The notes beneath the pieces are model-generated. The model saw only the letters and a program-made list of their open reading frames with translations. It did no database searches and was not told the origin of the DNA. From an uncultured Kordiimonas sp. (lineage in GTDB: Bacteria > Pseudomonadota > Alphaproteobacteria > Sphingomonadales > Kordiimonadaceae), in the NCBI GenBank assembly GCA_947503575.1, contig CANNDZ010000002.1, positions 620,001 to 684,000 on the forward strand: a DNA stretch of 64,000 nucleotides, written 5' to 3'. Positions 1-8,483 of this stretch are shown here, piece after piece. The position numbers and the translations under genes were made by a program. How positions within the stretch are numbered: the first letter of the stretch is position 1; the number at the start of each line of letters is the position of its first letter.

Positions 1-913
1 CCAACAGGTTGGTTTGTTCAGCAATCTCGTTAATCAGCGTAATGACCTGCGCAATACGGTCAGATGCCGCCGCCAAAGAGCCAACGCGCGTTTCGGCTTG
101 TTTGGTCACATCCATTGCTTTCATGGTGGTGCTGTTGGCAGACTCCACCTGACCCCTGATTTCGCCAATTGCTCCGGTCAGGCCTTCTGTTGCCTCGGCT
201 ACCGATACCATGTCCTGACCTGTTGCATCTGTTGCTGATGCCGCTGCATTGACTTCCAGACTGGTTTGCTCAATCGCTTCTGACATGGTGTCTGATGCCA
301 TTTGAAGTTCGGCAACAGACCCGGACAATGATTTGATAACACCGGAAATTTCCTGCTCGAAGGCTTCGGCCATTTCTGCCTGCATTTGCTTGCGCTCGGC
401 GGCGGCTTTTTCAATCTGAATTTTTTCTTCTGCGATGCGCGACTGTTCGGCGGCATGTTGTTCTTCTGCTGCCATACGTTCCTGATCTTCACGGGCAATG
501 CGCGCCTCTTCTGCTTCCCGGCGCAGACGTTCTGTTTCCAGCGAGTTTTGCCGCAAAAATTCCGCTGCACGCGCCATGGCGGCAATGCCATCACCGTGAT
601 CCATGTCGGTGACCGGCTGATCATACTTGCCTTCAGACAGAGCGGTTAACTCGGTTTGTAATCGCCGCAGCGGTCCCATAACACTGGAGATGATAGAAAC
701 AGAAAGCCCCAGAACGACGATAAACAAAATACCTGTGTAGACGTAAACCGTAAACTGATGTGCTTCTGCATCCCCGGCAGAGACGATGCCTTCGTTCAGT
801 TCATGCACCAAAGAGCTATACTGCCAGACGATAAAAACCGTGCCCAGCAGGGAAAGAATAGTCAGCGCCCAAATGCGCACGTTAACCTTGAAGTTCCGAA
901 GAAATGCGATCAT
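1..913 (-). CDS. Methyl-accepting chemotaxis protein, N-terminal part (3' end cut by window edge)
   Basis: The minus-strand frame opening at the ATG at 913-911 stays open to base 1, giving about 304 residues of a chemoreceptor-like signalling protein. Two hydrophobic segments (about residues 13-33 and 57-77) enclose only some 23 residues, so there is almost no periplasmic sensor. A HAMP-like segment follows TM2 (MGPLRRLQTELTALSEGKYD), then a long Glu/Ala/Arg-rich coiled coil, then a typical MCP signalling helix. The last visible residues, INEIAEQTNLL, are the start of the conserved hairpin tip that contacts CheA and CheW. Such proteins pass a signal to a chemosensory kinase array at the inner membrane. 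No che gene is in the window. The family call is strong; the ligand is unknown and may be sensed in the membrane or cytoplasm. Confidence 0.9.
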   Translation of the reverse strand, partial: MIAFLRNFKVNVRIWALTILSLLGTVFIVWQYSSLVHELNEGIVSAGDAEAHQFTVYVYTGILFIVVLGLSVSIISSVMGPLRRLQTELTALSEGKYDQPVTDMDHGDGIAAMARAAEFLRQNSLETERLRREAEEARIAREDQERMAAEEQHAAEQSRIAEEKIQIEKAAAERKQMQAEMAEAFEQEISGVIKSLSGSVAELQMASDTMSEAIEQTSLEVNAAASATDATGQDMVSVAEATEGLTGAIGEIRGQVESANSTTMKAMDVTKQAETRVGSLAAASDRIAQVITLINEIAEQTNLL

Positions 914-1138
914 GCAATTGTTCCACACACGTTACGAAAATGCATCGAGCCGAAGCGGCCTGTGGTGCCTGGTTTAGTCTCCTAAACCACGCCTGATGCA
1001 TCCTTAAACTTTATTGAAGTCCCCAAAAAATGACTTTTTCACCCCAAACCGCATCTTGAATCAGCAGATGCGATACTTATGTGTTTTAAATAACAAACGA
1101 TAAAAAAAATCTTAACAGCGAGGTTACAGGAGGATCAC

Positions 1139-1345
1139 ATGCGCCTGTTGATGGCGATTTTCTTACCACCCTTAGTTTTCTTCACCATTAACCGCCCGTT
1201 CCAGGGCTTGTTCTGCGCGATTTTGTGGCTAACGATTATCGGCTGGCCGGTTGCTGCCATTTGGGCGGTATACAGCCTCAGCCAGTACCGCAACGAAGAA
1301 CTGCGCCGCGAAATGGATTATGGTCGCCGGTACGGTCGTTACTGA
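1139..1345 (+). CDS. YqaE/Pmp3 family small membrane protein
   Basis: This 68-residue protein begins MRLLMAIFLPPLVFF, the family hallmark of an LLAIFLPPL-like first helix, followed by a second helix (FCAILWLTIIGWPVAAIWAVY). The tail is short, charged and Arg/Tyr-rich. Pmp3/YqaE proteins are two-helix proteolipids linked to salt and membrane-potential stress. The start is well supported by AGGAGG a few bases before the ATG. It lies 28 bp upstream of another small stress-type membrane protein on the same strand, so the two are probably co-transcribed. Confidence 0.8.
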   Translation: MRLLMAIFLPPLVFFTINRPFQGLFCAILWLTIIGWPVAAIWAVYSLSQYRNEELRREMDYGRRYGRY

Positions 1346-1373
1346 GTCGTAACGATAAACAGGAGCGACTGAC

Positions 1374-1625
1374 ATGCTATGGACAATTTTAATTGGTGCC
1401 GCCGCCGGGTTTATCACCGGGCAAATCATGCGCGGTGCAGGATACGGCGTATTTGGCAACGTTATCATTGGCGTTTTGGGCGGTATTATTGGTGACTTTT
1501 TGTTTGGCCTGGTCGGGTTTGGCCGGGCCGGACTGGCCGGAGAACTGATCTCTGCCACCGTTGGTGCCGTCTTGTTGGTATGCTTCCTGTTTGGGGGCGG
1601 CGAAAGCAAGCGTGCCCGGCGCTAA
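1374..1625 (+). CDS. GlsB/YeaQ/YmgE family stress-response membrane protein
   Basis: This 83-residue protein is almost entirely three glycine-rich transmembrane helices: LWTILIGAAAGFITGQIM, then VFGNVIIGVLGGIIGDFLFG, then ELISATVGAVLLVCFLFGG, with a basic end. This is the normal length and pattern of the transglycosylase-associated (GlsB/YeaQ) family. The biochemical role is unknown; relatives are general-stress or envelope-stress induced. An AGGAGCGAC ribosome site precedes the ATG. It is the second gene of a likely two-gene stress operon with the Pmp3-like protein. Confidence 0.82.
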   Translation: MLWTILIGAAAGFITGQIMRGAGYGVFGNVIIGVLGGIIGDFLFGLVGFGRAGLAGELISATVGAVLLVCFLFGGGESKRARR

Positions 1626-1652
1626 AGCAGCCACCAGATATTCACCCAGATA

Positions 1653-2777
1653 TTATTTGCGGAACCTTGCCGGGTCATACCATGCGCGGTTGGCACCAAA
1701 GCGCGCCATATCTTCGGGCATGTCCTTACTCAAGAGCAGATGCGCAGCATAGCGTGACCAGGCGGGCGAGGTTTGAATGCCGTAGCCACCCTGACCCACA
1801 TTCCAGAAAAAGTCTTTGGCGCCCGCTTCAAACCCAATAACCGGCGCACGGTCCGGGGCAAATGTGCGCAAGCCAGACCATTTTGCTTCAATGCGGGCAA
1901 CGCTGGAGTTTGTCGCGCGTTCAAAATGATCAACGGCAACCGCTACATCTTCCAGTTCTGGCTGGCTGTCACAGGGCTCGCTGAGGGTTTCGTCTGCTGG
2001 CGACACCAGATAACCGTCGCCTTCCGGTTTGAAATAGAAGGCTTCGTCAAAGTCCAGCACCACCGGCAGGGTTTTGTCGAACGGTAAGCCTTCGGGGTTG
2101 GGGATGGTCACCAGTGTGCGCCGCAACGGCTCCAGCCCAACAGGGCTAATGTCGCACCGTGCGGCCACATCGTCACCCCAGGCACCGGCACAGTTTACGA
2201 TCACACGCGCTTCGATATGGTCACGCCCAAGCTGAACCCGCCAGCCACCCTTTGTTCGCTCCGCCTTTTCAAAAGGTGTTTCAAGCTGGACCTCGAGGCC
2301 CATTTTTTTTGCAGCCCTTACATACCCCTGATGCAAGGCCGCTACATCCATGTTGCCGCAATCGCTGTCTTCAATCCCGCCGATAAAACGGTCCTGGTTC
2401 AGTTGCGGCACAGCCTGCCGCAAGTCATCAGCCGACAGCAACCTGATATGCGGCAAGGCCTTGCTGTTTCGTTCAAATAGTGCCAGCGCGCGGTCACGCT
2501 GCGCAGCATCAAAAACATGGATCGCGCCCAAATCAGTGATCAGCAGCGCTTCAGTAAACCCAAGCGGTGGGTTATGCAAAAATTCCTTGGAAGCGCTGGT
2601 AAGCGGCTGAATTTTCTCCCCGCCGTAGGTTTCGGCATAAAAAGCCGCAGACCGACCTGTCGTGTGGTAGCCCGCCTGTTCTTCCATATCAACAAGCAGC
2701 ACAGACCCATGGCCTGCCAACCGGTAAGCCACCCCTGACCCGGCGATTCCGGCACCAATAATCAAAAAATCATACAT
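1653..2777 (-). CDS. FAD-dependent D-amino-acid/D-arginine dehydrogenase-like oxidoreductase
   Basis: The 374-residue protein opens with a dinucleotide-binding loop, Gly8-Ala-Gly10-Ile-Ala-Gly13, and an acidic end to strand 2 (LLVDMEE). It then has GYHTTGRSAAFYAETYG, closely matching the DadA/DauA flavoprotein family. Other matching segments are DVAALHQGYVRAAKK, VNCAGAWGD, and a C-terminal FFWNVGQGGYGIQTSPA that closes over FAD. The length equals that of Pseudomonas DauA, which oxidises D-Arg and D-Lys to 2-keto acids and passes electrons to the respiratory chain. The substrate cannot be read from the sequence; sarcosine- or glycine-oxidase-like activity is also possible. It is convergent with the small membrane protein pair and divergent from the phosphatase gene. 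Confidence 0.82.
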   Translation of the reverse strand: MYDFLIIGAGIAGSGVAYRLAGHGSVLLVDMEEQAGYHTTGRSAAFYAETYGGEKIQPLTSASKEFLHNPPLGFTEALLITDLGAIHVFDAAQRDRALALFERNSKALPHIRLLSADDLRQAVPQLNQDRFIGGIEDSDCGNMDVAALHQGYVRAAKKMGLEVQLETPFEKAERTKGGWRVQLGRDHIEARVIVNCAGAWGDDVAARCDISPVGLEPLRRTLVTIPNPEGLPFDKTLPVVLDFDEAFYFKPEGDGYLVSPADETLSEPCDSQPELEDVAVAVDHFERATNSSVARIEAKWSGLRTFAPDRAPVIGFEAGAKDFFWNVGQGGYGIQTSPAWSRYAAHLLLSKDMPEDMARFGANRAWYDPARFRK

Positions 2778-2884
2778 TGGCTTGTGCGCTCCATTGATTT
2801 AGGCGGCTAATTTGTGGTCTAACACTGAGGCTTTTGCAAGCTGTCATTGAACCCCATTACCATTTGCCGGATCGCACCAACGCC

Positions 2885-3682
2885 ATGCCCCTTACACCAG
2901 AAAAAATCCAGGACCTTGCCACCTTTGCCGCCCGCCTCGCGGATGCCGCCGAGAAGGTTACGCTTAAGCATTTCAGGCAGCCCATAGACGTGGACAACAA
3001 ACTGGGAGAGGCCGGGTTTGACCCCGTCACGATGGCGGACCGGGGCGCAGAAGAAGCCATTCGTGCGCTGATTGAAGCGCACTACCCTGATCATGCAATC
3101 GTCGGCGAAGAATTTGGCATCAAAGACACCGGTAGCCCGTTTGAATGGGTGCTTGACCCAATCGATGGCACCCGCGCCTTTATTTCGGGCTTGCCCACGT
3201 GGGGTACGCTGATTGGTCTGAAGTATGAAGATGAGCCCATCGTCGGCGTTATCGATCAGCCATACCTGAAAGAGCGCTATGTCGGCTGGACAATAGGCGC
3301 GACGTTGAACGGTAAGGCTATTAAGACTCGGCAATGCCCCACACTTTCAACTGCGACCATTTCCACCACTGACCCAGACCTGTTTGATGCCGATGACAGA
3401 GCTGTATTTGATGCCATCCTTGGCCAGACTCGCCTGGCGCGGTACGGCCTGGATTGTTACGCCTATGCAATCCTGTCCAGTGGTTTCATGGATGTCGTTA
3501 TGGAAACCGGGCTGCAGCCTTATGACATGATGGCATTGATCCCGGTTATTCGCGGCGCGGGCGGTTCTGCCACCTGCTGGACTGGCGGCAAACCCGGCGA
3601 CAGCGGCAAGCTGTTGGCAGTTGGCGACACAGCATTGGCCGCAGATATGCTGGACATGATCCAAGCCATGCAGCGCCCCTAA
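2885..3682 (+). CDS. Inositol monophosphatase family protein, HisN-like histidinol-phosphatase
   Basis: The 265-residue product has both hallmark motifs of the Mg-dependent inositol monophosphatase fold: Gly74-Glu-Glu76 and Asp91-Pro-Ile-Asp94-Gly-Thr96. A third metal-binding region, PYDMMAL, lies near residue 210. The run DPIDGTRAFISGLPTWGTLIGL is typical of the HisN group, which dephosphorylates histidinol phosphate in many actinobacteria and alphaproteobacteria. The ATG at 2885 fits family length. An in-frame TTG at 2834 would add 17 residues, but its only Shine-Dalgarno-like site is 3 bases away, which is too close. No other his gene is nearby, so inositol phosphate or another sugar phosphate is also possible. 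Confidence 0.8.
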   Translation: MPLTPEKIQDLATFAARLADAAEKVTLKHFRQPIDVDNKLGEAGFDPVTMADRGAEEAIRALIEAHYPDHAIVGEEFGIKDTGSPFEWVLDPIDGTRAFISGLPTWGTLIGLKYEDEPIVGVIDQPYLKERYVGWTIGATLNGKAIKTRQCPTLSTATISTTDPDLFDADDRAVFDAILGQTRLARYGLDCYAYAILSSGFMDVVMETGLQPYDMMALIPVIRGAGGSATCWTGGKPGDSGKLLAVGDTALAADMLDMIQAMQRP

Positions 3683-3767
3683 ACCATTGCAGATTTGCGC
3701 TTACGCGACCGAGGGCCTACACTTCCTGCACATGGTTGTTTTTTAAGCGCACACAAGGAGCCAACCG

Positions 3768-4355
3768 TTGGGACGCCCGACAAAATTTAACCGGGATGAC
3801 GCAATAGAGATTGCGATGAATACCTTTTGGGCCAAAGGGTATGAACCTGTTTCTGTGTCTGACCTGGCGGCAGCCATGTGCATTACGCGCTCTAGCTTCT
3901 ACAATAGCTTTCGCAACCGGGAAGCCGTGTTTGGCGAAGTGCTGGGTCGGTATCAAGCGCATGGTATGGCGCTTGAGATCGCCTCCGACCCCGACCTGTG
4001 CCCAACAGAATGCGTGCGTGATTTCTTTTATCGCTTGTGCAAAAAACTGGCGGCAGACCCGGATGCGCGTGGGTGCCTGATCATAAACTGTTACGCGCAG
4101 GCATCAGAAGAAAAACCCGCACCCGCGGGCGTACAAGCCTTTATCGACACGAAACGCCAGCATTTCAAATGGGCCGCTGACCGCGCGCAACAAACAGGAG
4201 CGATACCCGCCAGCCAGGATACAAAGGCTGTTGCAGGTGCCCTTATTGCCCTGCTGATTGGTATCAATATTTTGGGCAAAAGCGAGAGAAACGCACAGAC
4301 CCTGTGGGCCAGCGCAGATGTCACGCTGACAAGCCTGGGGTTTGCACCAGCCTGA
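3768..4355 (+). CDS. TetR/AcrR family transcriptional regulator (TTG start)
   Basis: This 195-residue protein starts with an N-terminal TetR helix-turn-helix: DAIEIAMNTFWAKGYEPVSV, then DLAAAMCITRSSFYNSFRNR, then EAVFGEVLGRY. A divergent ligand-binding domain with four Cys residues follows. The start is TTG at 3768; AAGGAG is well spaced upstream and no ATG gives a complete HTH. It follows the HisN-like gene after 85 bp and converges with the hydrolase gene at 4364, only 8 bp away. It may regulate either neighbour. The ligand is unknown. Confidence 0.85.
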   Translation: MGRPTKFNRDDAIEIAMNTFWAKGYEPVSVSDLAAAMCITRSSFYNSFRNREAVFGEVLGRYQAHGMALEIASDPDLCPTECVRDFFYRLCKKLAADPDARGCLIINCYAQASEEKPAPAGVQAFIDTKRQHFKWAADRAQQTGAIPASQDTKAVAGALIALLIGINILGKSERNAQTLWASADVTLTSLGFAPA

Positions 4356-4363
4356 AGCCCGGC

Positions 4364-5440
4364 TTACAATACAGAGTAATCAGGGCCTTTTTTCAGGTCG
4401 ATAAAGTCACCGATGGCGTCCCAAATCTGTGCCCGTTTGTCATCGGTTTCTTTCAGAAGTTCATGCATGGCACCTTCAACCCTGACGACTTTGCAGTCTG
4501 GCATGACGGCAGCCAATTCTGATTGAGCATGATTATCAACGATCTGGTCTTCACCGGCTTGCAATATCAGCACAGGTGCGGCAATCGCCTCGGCATAGCC
4601 TGCGGCGTTTAATTTGTCGCATGACCGCATGGCTTCCAATAGCCACTTATATGTTACGCCCCCAACCGCAAGGCGGCGATCTTTTGTATTGATGAAATAG
4701 TCTTCATCGGCAAAACGCTCATCGTCATGTGTCAGCTTCCGCCGCCATCCCCACCGGCCTTCCTTGAAAGCATTGTGGCCCGGCACATAGGCAGCGCCAA
4801 GGCCAATCAGCGTCATCAGATAGGAAAGGCCGTGCATGAGGGGCCGCGGTACCCCGCTTGCTACAACATGAACCATGGGAGCCATCAGAATTGCCGCATC
4901 CGCATCGCGCTTGTGATCATGCAAAAACCGCAGGATGACATGGCTGCCTGCCGAATGGCCCATCAGGATGAACGGCTTAGGCATTTTATTGACTAGCGCT
5001 TGCTCAAAAAACTGATGAACATCGTCAATATGTTGGTCAAAAGTCTTCACATAATGTTTGTCCCGATTCGGGTGCACACGATGCGACATGCCCTGACCAC
5101 GCAAATCCATGGCGGCACAGGCAAAACCCAAACCGTTCCAGATGTGAACATCTTCAATGAATTTTTCGATGAATTCTGTACGCCCAGGCAGGAAAATTAT
5201 CGTGCCCTTTGTTTCAACAACTTTGCTTGCCGGGAAGCGGGCAAACCGCATCTGAACACCGTCAGACGCCGTGAAGTAATCAAAAATAGCGTCTTCAGGC
5301 GCTTCTCTGCGCCCGTCCTTTGCCGTGGCCAACAACTCGGGCGACGGCAGTGTTTCCTCACTCACGACTAGGCCCCTGCCTTTCATCCCCGCAATCAGGT
5401 TCTTACCGACCCACTGTTTATCGTTGCCATTATCTGGCAT
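4364..5440 (-). CDS. Alpha/beta hydrolase, lysophospholipase (PldB)-like
   Basis: The protein is about 358 residues. It has a nucleophile elbow, Gly-His-Ser163-Ala-Gly, in FILMGHSAGSH, with preceding FLPGRTEFIEKF and MDLRGQGMSHR. These match the serine aminopeptidase S33 / lysophospholipase L2 group. Later segments supply the candidate acid (LQAGEDQIVDN) and histidine (VEGAMHELLKE). The last residues, GPDYSVL, are short. No signal peptide is seen, so it probably acts in the cytoplasm or at the membrane face. An in-frame TTG lies 9 bases before the chosen ATG; neither has a clear ribosome site. The substrate is unknown; monoacylglycerol or lysophospholipid is the family default. Confidence 0.82.
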   Translation of the reverse strand: MPDNGNDKQWVGKNLIAGMKGRGLVVSEETLPSPELLATAKDGRREAPEDAIFDYFTASDGVQMRFARFPASKVVETKGTIIFLPGRTEFIEKFIEDVHIWNGLGFACAAMDLRGQGMSHRVHPNRDKHYVKTFDQHIDDVHQFFEQALVNKMPKPFILMGHSAGSHVILRFLHDHKRDADAAILMAPMVHVVASGVPRPLMHGLSYLMTLIGLGAAYVPGHNAFKEGRWGWRRKLTHDDERFADEDYFINTKDRRLAVGGVTYKWLLEAMRSCDKLNAAGYAEAIAAPVLILQAGEDQIVDNHAQSELAAVMPDCKVVRVEGAMHELLKETDDKRAQIWDAIGDFIDLKKGPDYSVL

Positions 5441-5552
5441 GGGTTTCAAGGGTTAAAAGCCGTGATACCAATTATTACGTTTATAAGACACTATTTTTAC
5501 ACTTACACATACGTATCCAAGACATGCCATCTTCTTCTCTATCCACGAAGGT

Positions 5553-5581
5553 AAAGTTTCCACAAGTCATTGATTTATAAT
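5553..5581 (+). promoter_or_regulatory. Candidate promoter ahead of the Tad minor-pilin genes
   Basis: A perfect TATAAT lies at 5576-5581, 96 bp before the vWA/TadG-like gene, in an AT-rich gap between divergent genes. The -35 region at the right spacing (5553-5558, AAAGTT) is poor, so an alternative sigma factor or activator may be needed. This is a motif-only call. Confidence 0.3.
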
Positions 5582-5677
5582 GATTAAACTATGAATAGAA
5601 TTGTCTGCATTCGTTTACATCTCTTTTGCATTGTGCGCATACAGTCGTTCTTGTGACCCACAAGGACAGGTAGGCAA

Positions 5678-7168
5678 ATGTTCAGGCAATCACAATCAGG
5701 CAACGAAAAATTATCGCTTCTTAACCGGGTGTTGAAGGACGAGAGAGGCAGTCTTGTACCTGCTGTTGCAGGCAGCATGTTAATGCTGACCGGGGCCGCA
5801 GGTCTGTCCATTGACGGCGCGCGCATGTTTTATGTGAAAGACGTGCTACAAAAGTCATTGGATAGCGCGGGCCTTGCAGCAGGTCACGCGATGGAAATTG
5901 ATACGATGGAAGCTGATGCCCGGGAATTTTTTGAGGCAAACATCGCTGCTGTCGACAATCTTGCTGCATCAACAGATATGGAAATCGAAATCAGCGAAGA
6001 TAATGAGCTGATTACGCTGACCGCCGAAGCAACGGTTGATGCAACCTTCATGAGCGTGTTTGGATTCGGTGAGATTACCGTATCCGCCAGCACAGAAATT
6101 ACCCGGGAAACCCGCGGTATGGAATTGGTGCTGGTGATGGACAACACCGGGTCCATGCGCCATGACGGCAAAATAGACACCATGAAAGAAGCCGCCACCA
6201 ATCTGGTAAACACCGTGTACGGCGACGAAGAAACCCACACAAACCTGTGGGTGGGTGTGGTGCCTTATATTACCCAGGTCAATGTGGGCAATGCCCATAC
6301 AAACTGGCTAACGGCGGCAGGACAAACGCTGGTGGACACGGGCTTCCCGGACACAGAATGGATGGGCTGTATTGCGGCACGGGGCAGCGGACTGGATGAA
6401 ACAGATGACCCACCGTCAGTAGAGGGGTTTGAGCCCTATTATTGGCCGGATACGGATTATGAAGGCTGGCATGATGGCGGTGGATTTTGGGAATTTGGCC
6501 AAACCGATAACAACTGGTTTGATGAAACCGATGATAACAAAATCACCATTGTTGAAACCAACAACCGCCTGGATGCCCTGGGGCCCAATCGCGGGTGCGG
6601 CGAACAGATCACGCCGCTTGTGCCGGAAAAAACCAAGATCACAGATGCCATTGCGGCGATGGAGCCCTGGTCGTTTGGCGGCACGGCAACGCCGATGGGC
6701 CTGTCCTGGGGCTGGCGGGTTCTAAGCCCGCGCTGGCGCGGGCTGTGGTTTGGCAGCGATGCAGCCCTGCCAATGGATTATGGCACCCCGTTTATGGATA
6801 AGGTGATCGTAATGCTGACAGATGGCAAAAACGAATTTATCGAGCCCGCATCCTGGCCGGACCCGATGCCTGGCATCTCGGATTATACCGCTTATGGCCG
6901 GATAACCGACATGGGCCACGGTAGCATCAGCGATGCACGCGATGACCTGGATGACCGATTTGACCAGATATGCGCCAACGTTAAACAGGAAGGCATTATT
7001 ATTTATTCCATCACTTTTGGCTCAACGCCGGACGATGATGTGAAAACCGCCTTTGAAAACTGCGCGACCAACCCTGCGTTTTATTTTCATGCGCCAACAG
7101 CCGCGTCGCTGGAAACCGCGTTTGACACCATTGGTCGCCAACTATCAAACCTGAGGCTGTCCAAATGA
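5678..7168 (+). CDS. tadG: TadG-like Tad pilus protein with von Willebrand factor A domain
   Basis: The 496-residue protein has a pseudopilin-type N terminus: KDERGSLVPAVAGSMLMLTG followed by a hydrophobic helix and the conserved GLSIDGARMFYVKDVLQKSLD segment. From about residue 147 it carries a vWA domain. The metal-ion-dependent adhesion site is Asp155-Asn-Thr157-Gly-Ser159, a variant of DxSxS. A later Thr is in FGGTATPMGLSWGWRVLSP and an Asp in VIVMLTDGKN. TadG proteins sit in the envelope, anchored by the N-terminal helix, and are thought to be minor pilins or adhesion parts of Flp pili. Its stop overlaps the next start by 4 bp (ATGA), so the three TadE/G genes are translationally coupled. 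Confidence 0.88.
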   Translation: MFRQSQSGNEKLSLLNRVLKDERGSLVPAVAGSMLMLTGAAGLSIDGARMFYVKDVLQKSLDSAGLAAGHAMEIDTMEADAREFFEANIAAVDNLAASTDMEIEISEDNELITLTAEATVDATFMSVFGFGEITVSASTEITRETRGMELVLVMDNTGSMRHDGKIDTMKEAATNLVNTVYGDEETHTNLWVGVVPYITQVNVGNAHTNWLTAAGQTLVDTGFPDTEWMGCIAARGSGLDETDDPPSVEGFEPYYWPDTDYEGWHDGGGFWEFGQTDNNWFDETDDNKITIVETNNRLDALGPNRGCGEQITPLVPEKTKITDAIAAMEPWSFGGTATPMGLSWGWRVLSPRWRGLWFGSDAALPMDYGTPFMDKVIVMLTDGKNEFIEPASWPDPMPGISDYTAYGRITDMGHGSISDARDDLDDRFDQICANVKQEGIIIYSITFGSTPDDDVKTAFENCATNPAFYFHAPTAASLETAFDTIGRQLSNLRLSK

Positions 7169-7743
7169 TCTGGCGGCTCATTCCATCGCTTGCGCGCCTA
7201 CCCCGCCGCCTTGCCAAAGACGAGCGCGGCAGCGCCCTTGTTGAGGCGGCGCTGGGGATACCCATTTTGCTAAGCGCCATGATCGGCGTATTTGAAATTG
7301 CGAATTTCTATTTTGTTTCGGCGTCGGTTGAAAATGCGGTTTTACATGCGTCCCGCTTTGGCGTTACGGGCGGGGCTGCGGACGGCATTACCCGCGAAGA
7401 TCAGGTGCGCGCCGTTATCGCACAACAAACATTTGGCATGGTCGATATGGACACTGTGTCGATCGAAACCCTCGTGTATGAACAATTCGGCGATATCGGC
7501 GAACCTGAACCTTTCACCGACGATAATGGCAACGACCTGTGGGACGACGGCGAAGACTATTCAGACGTGAACGGCAACGGCACCTGGGATGATGACATGG
7601 CCATCGCGGGCCTTGGCGGCGCGGGGGACATTGTGCTGTACCGCGTGAATTATGAAAGCAACAGTTTAACTGGCTTTATGGACTGGGCGCACAGGGCGCT
7701 CAATATCTCGGCAACCGTGGCGGTGCGCAATGAACCGTTTTAA
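7165..7743 (+). CDS. TadE-like pseudopilin with an acidic calcium-loop insert
   Basis: This 192-residue protein has a basic N terminus, then DERGSALVEAALGIPILLSA and a long hydrophobic helix. The Gly-x-x-x-x-Glu arrangement is that of class IVb pseudopilins cut by a TadV/CpaA-type peptidase, typical of TadE. Residues 119-144 form two Asp/Asn/Gly-rich loops (core NGNDLWDDGED and VNGNGTWDDD) resembling EF-hand or thrombospondin-type calcium loops; this insert is not usual in TadE. It overlaps the upstream vWA gene by 4 bp and the next gene by 14 bp. It probably acts as a minor pilin at the base or tip of the Flp fibre. Confidence 0.82.
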   Translation: MIWRLIPSLARLPRRLAKDERGSALVEAALGIPILLSAMIGVFEIANFYFVSASVENAVLHASRFGVTGGAADGITREDQVRAVIAQQTFGMVDMDTVSIETLVYEQFGDIGEPEPFTDDNGNDLWDDGEDYSDVNGNGTWDDDMAIAGLGGAGDIVLYRVNYESNSLTGFMDWAHRALNISATVAVRNEPF

Positions 7744-8311
7744 GGCCATACGGCGCCTGGCGAACAGCCTGCGAAAAGATGACCAGGGGTCCATTCTGGC
7801 GGAACTGGCCCTGGCTATGCCGCTGTTCCTGACATTTTTGATGGGAATTGTGGAAGTTGGCAATTATTTGCTGATTAACCTGAAACTGCAGCATTCTGTT
7901 GTGTCTATCGCTGACCTCGTGACGCGGGACGAACAGATTTCAGAAACCGTTATGGCAGACGTTTTCAATGCCGCCCCGCAGATTATGGAACCCTTTCCCA
8001 TGGGCGCAGACGCACTGGTAATCGTTAGTGCCATCAGCCAAACCGAAGACGAACCACCCAGCATTTACTGGCAGCGCATGGGCGGCGGTACAATGGATGT
8101 GGACAGCGATTTTGGCATTGAAGGCGGCCCCCCTAACCTGCCCGATGGCCTGACCATGCGGGACGATGAAACCATCCTGGCCACCGAAATTTTTTATGAC
8201 TATGAACCAGTTATCTTTCAGTTCATTCCGTCCCAAAGACTGCGCAAACAAAGCTTTTTCCGCCCGCGTATTGGCGCTTTGCAAAGCGTAGATCCCGCCG
8301 AACCGGAATAA
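7730..8311 (+). CDS. TadE-like pseudopilin
   Basis: The 193-residue product begins MNRFKAIRRLANSLRKDDQG, then SILAELALAMPLFLTFLMGIV, another class IVb pseudopilin signature with Glu at +5 of the predicted cleavage site. The rest is a soluble alpha/beta region without recognised motifs, ending in an acidic tail. It starts inside the end of the preceding TadE-like gene (14 bp overlap), so its production is likely tied to it. Together with the vWA protein it forms the usual TadE/TadF/TadG trio. Which of the two small ones corresponds to TadE and which to TadF cannot be told from sequence reading alone. Confidence 0.82.
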   Translation: MNRFKAIRRLANSLRKDDQGSILAELALAMPLFLTFLMGIVEVGNYLLINLKLQHSVVSIADLVTRDEQISETVMADVFNAAPQIMEPFPMGADALVIVSAISQTEDEPPSIYWQRMGGGTMDVDSDFGIEGGPPNLPDGLTMRDDETILATEIFYDYEPVIFQFIPSQRLRKQSFFRPRIGALQSVDPAEPE

Positions 8312-8483
8312 TCACTCACGTTGGGCCTGTCTGCCCTCAAAATCTCTATATGCCTTAATTTCGCCTCCTGATGGTGCGCTGACTACATCGTTCATTTCGG
8401 GTTCAGTATCTGTGTGCTTTAGTGCATGCACAATAATTGAAAATCGGCCAAAAAAGCCGGGTTGAGCGTGAGGGTAAATAGGT

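Noticed and set aside
199-649. Overlapping small frames on both strands at the window start
   Set aside because: The chemoreceptor frame on the minus strand runs unbroken through them with HAMP and signalling-helix sequence.
7900-8070. Possible tRNA-like or other RNA folds in the Tad region
   Set aside because: No cloverleaf with T-loop and anticodon stem could be drawn; the sequence is coding with normal codon pattern.
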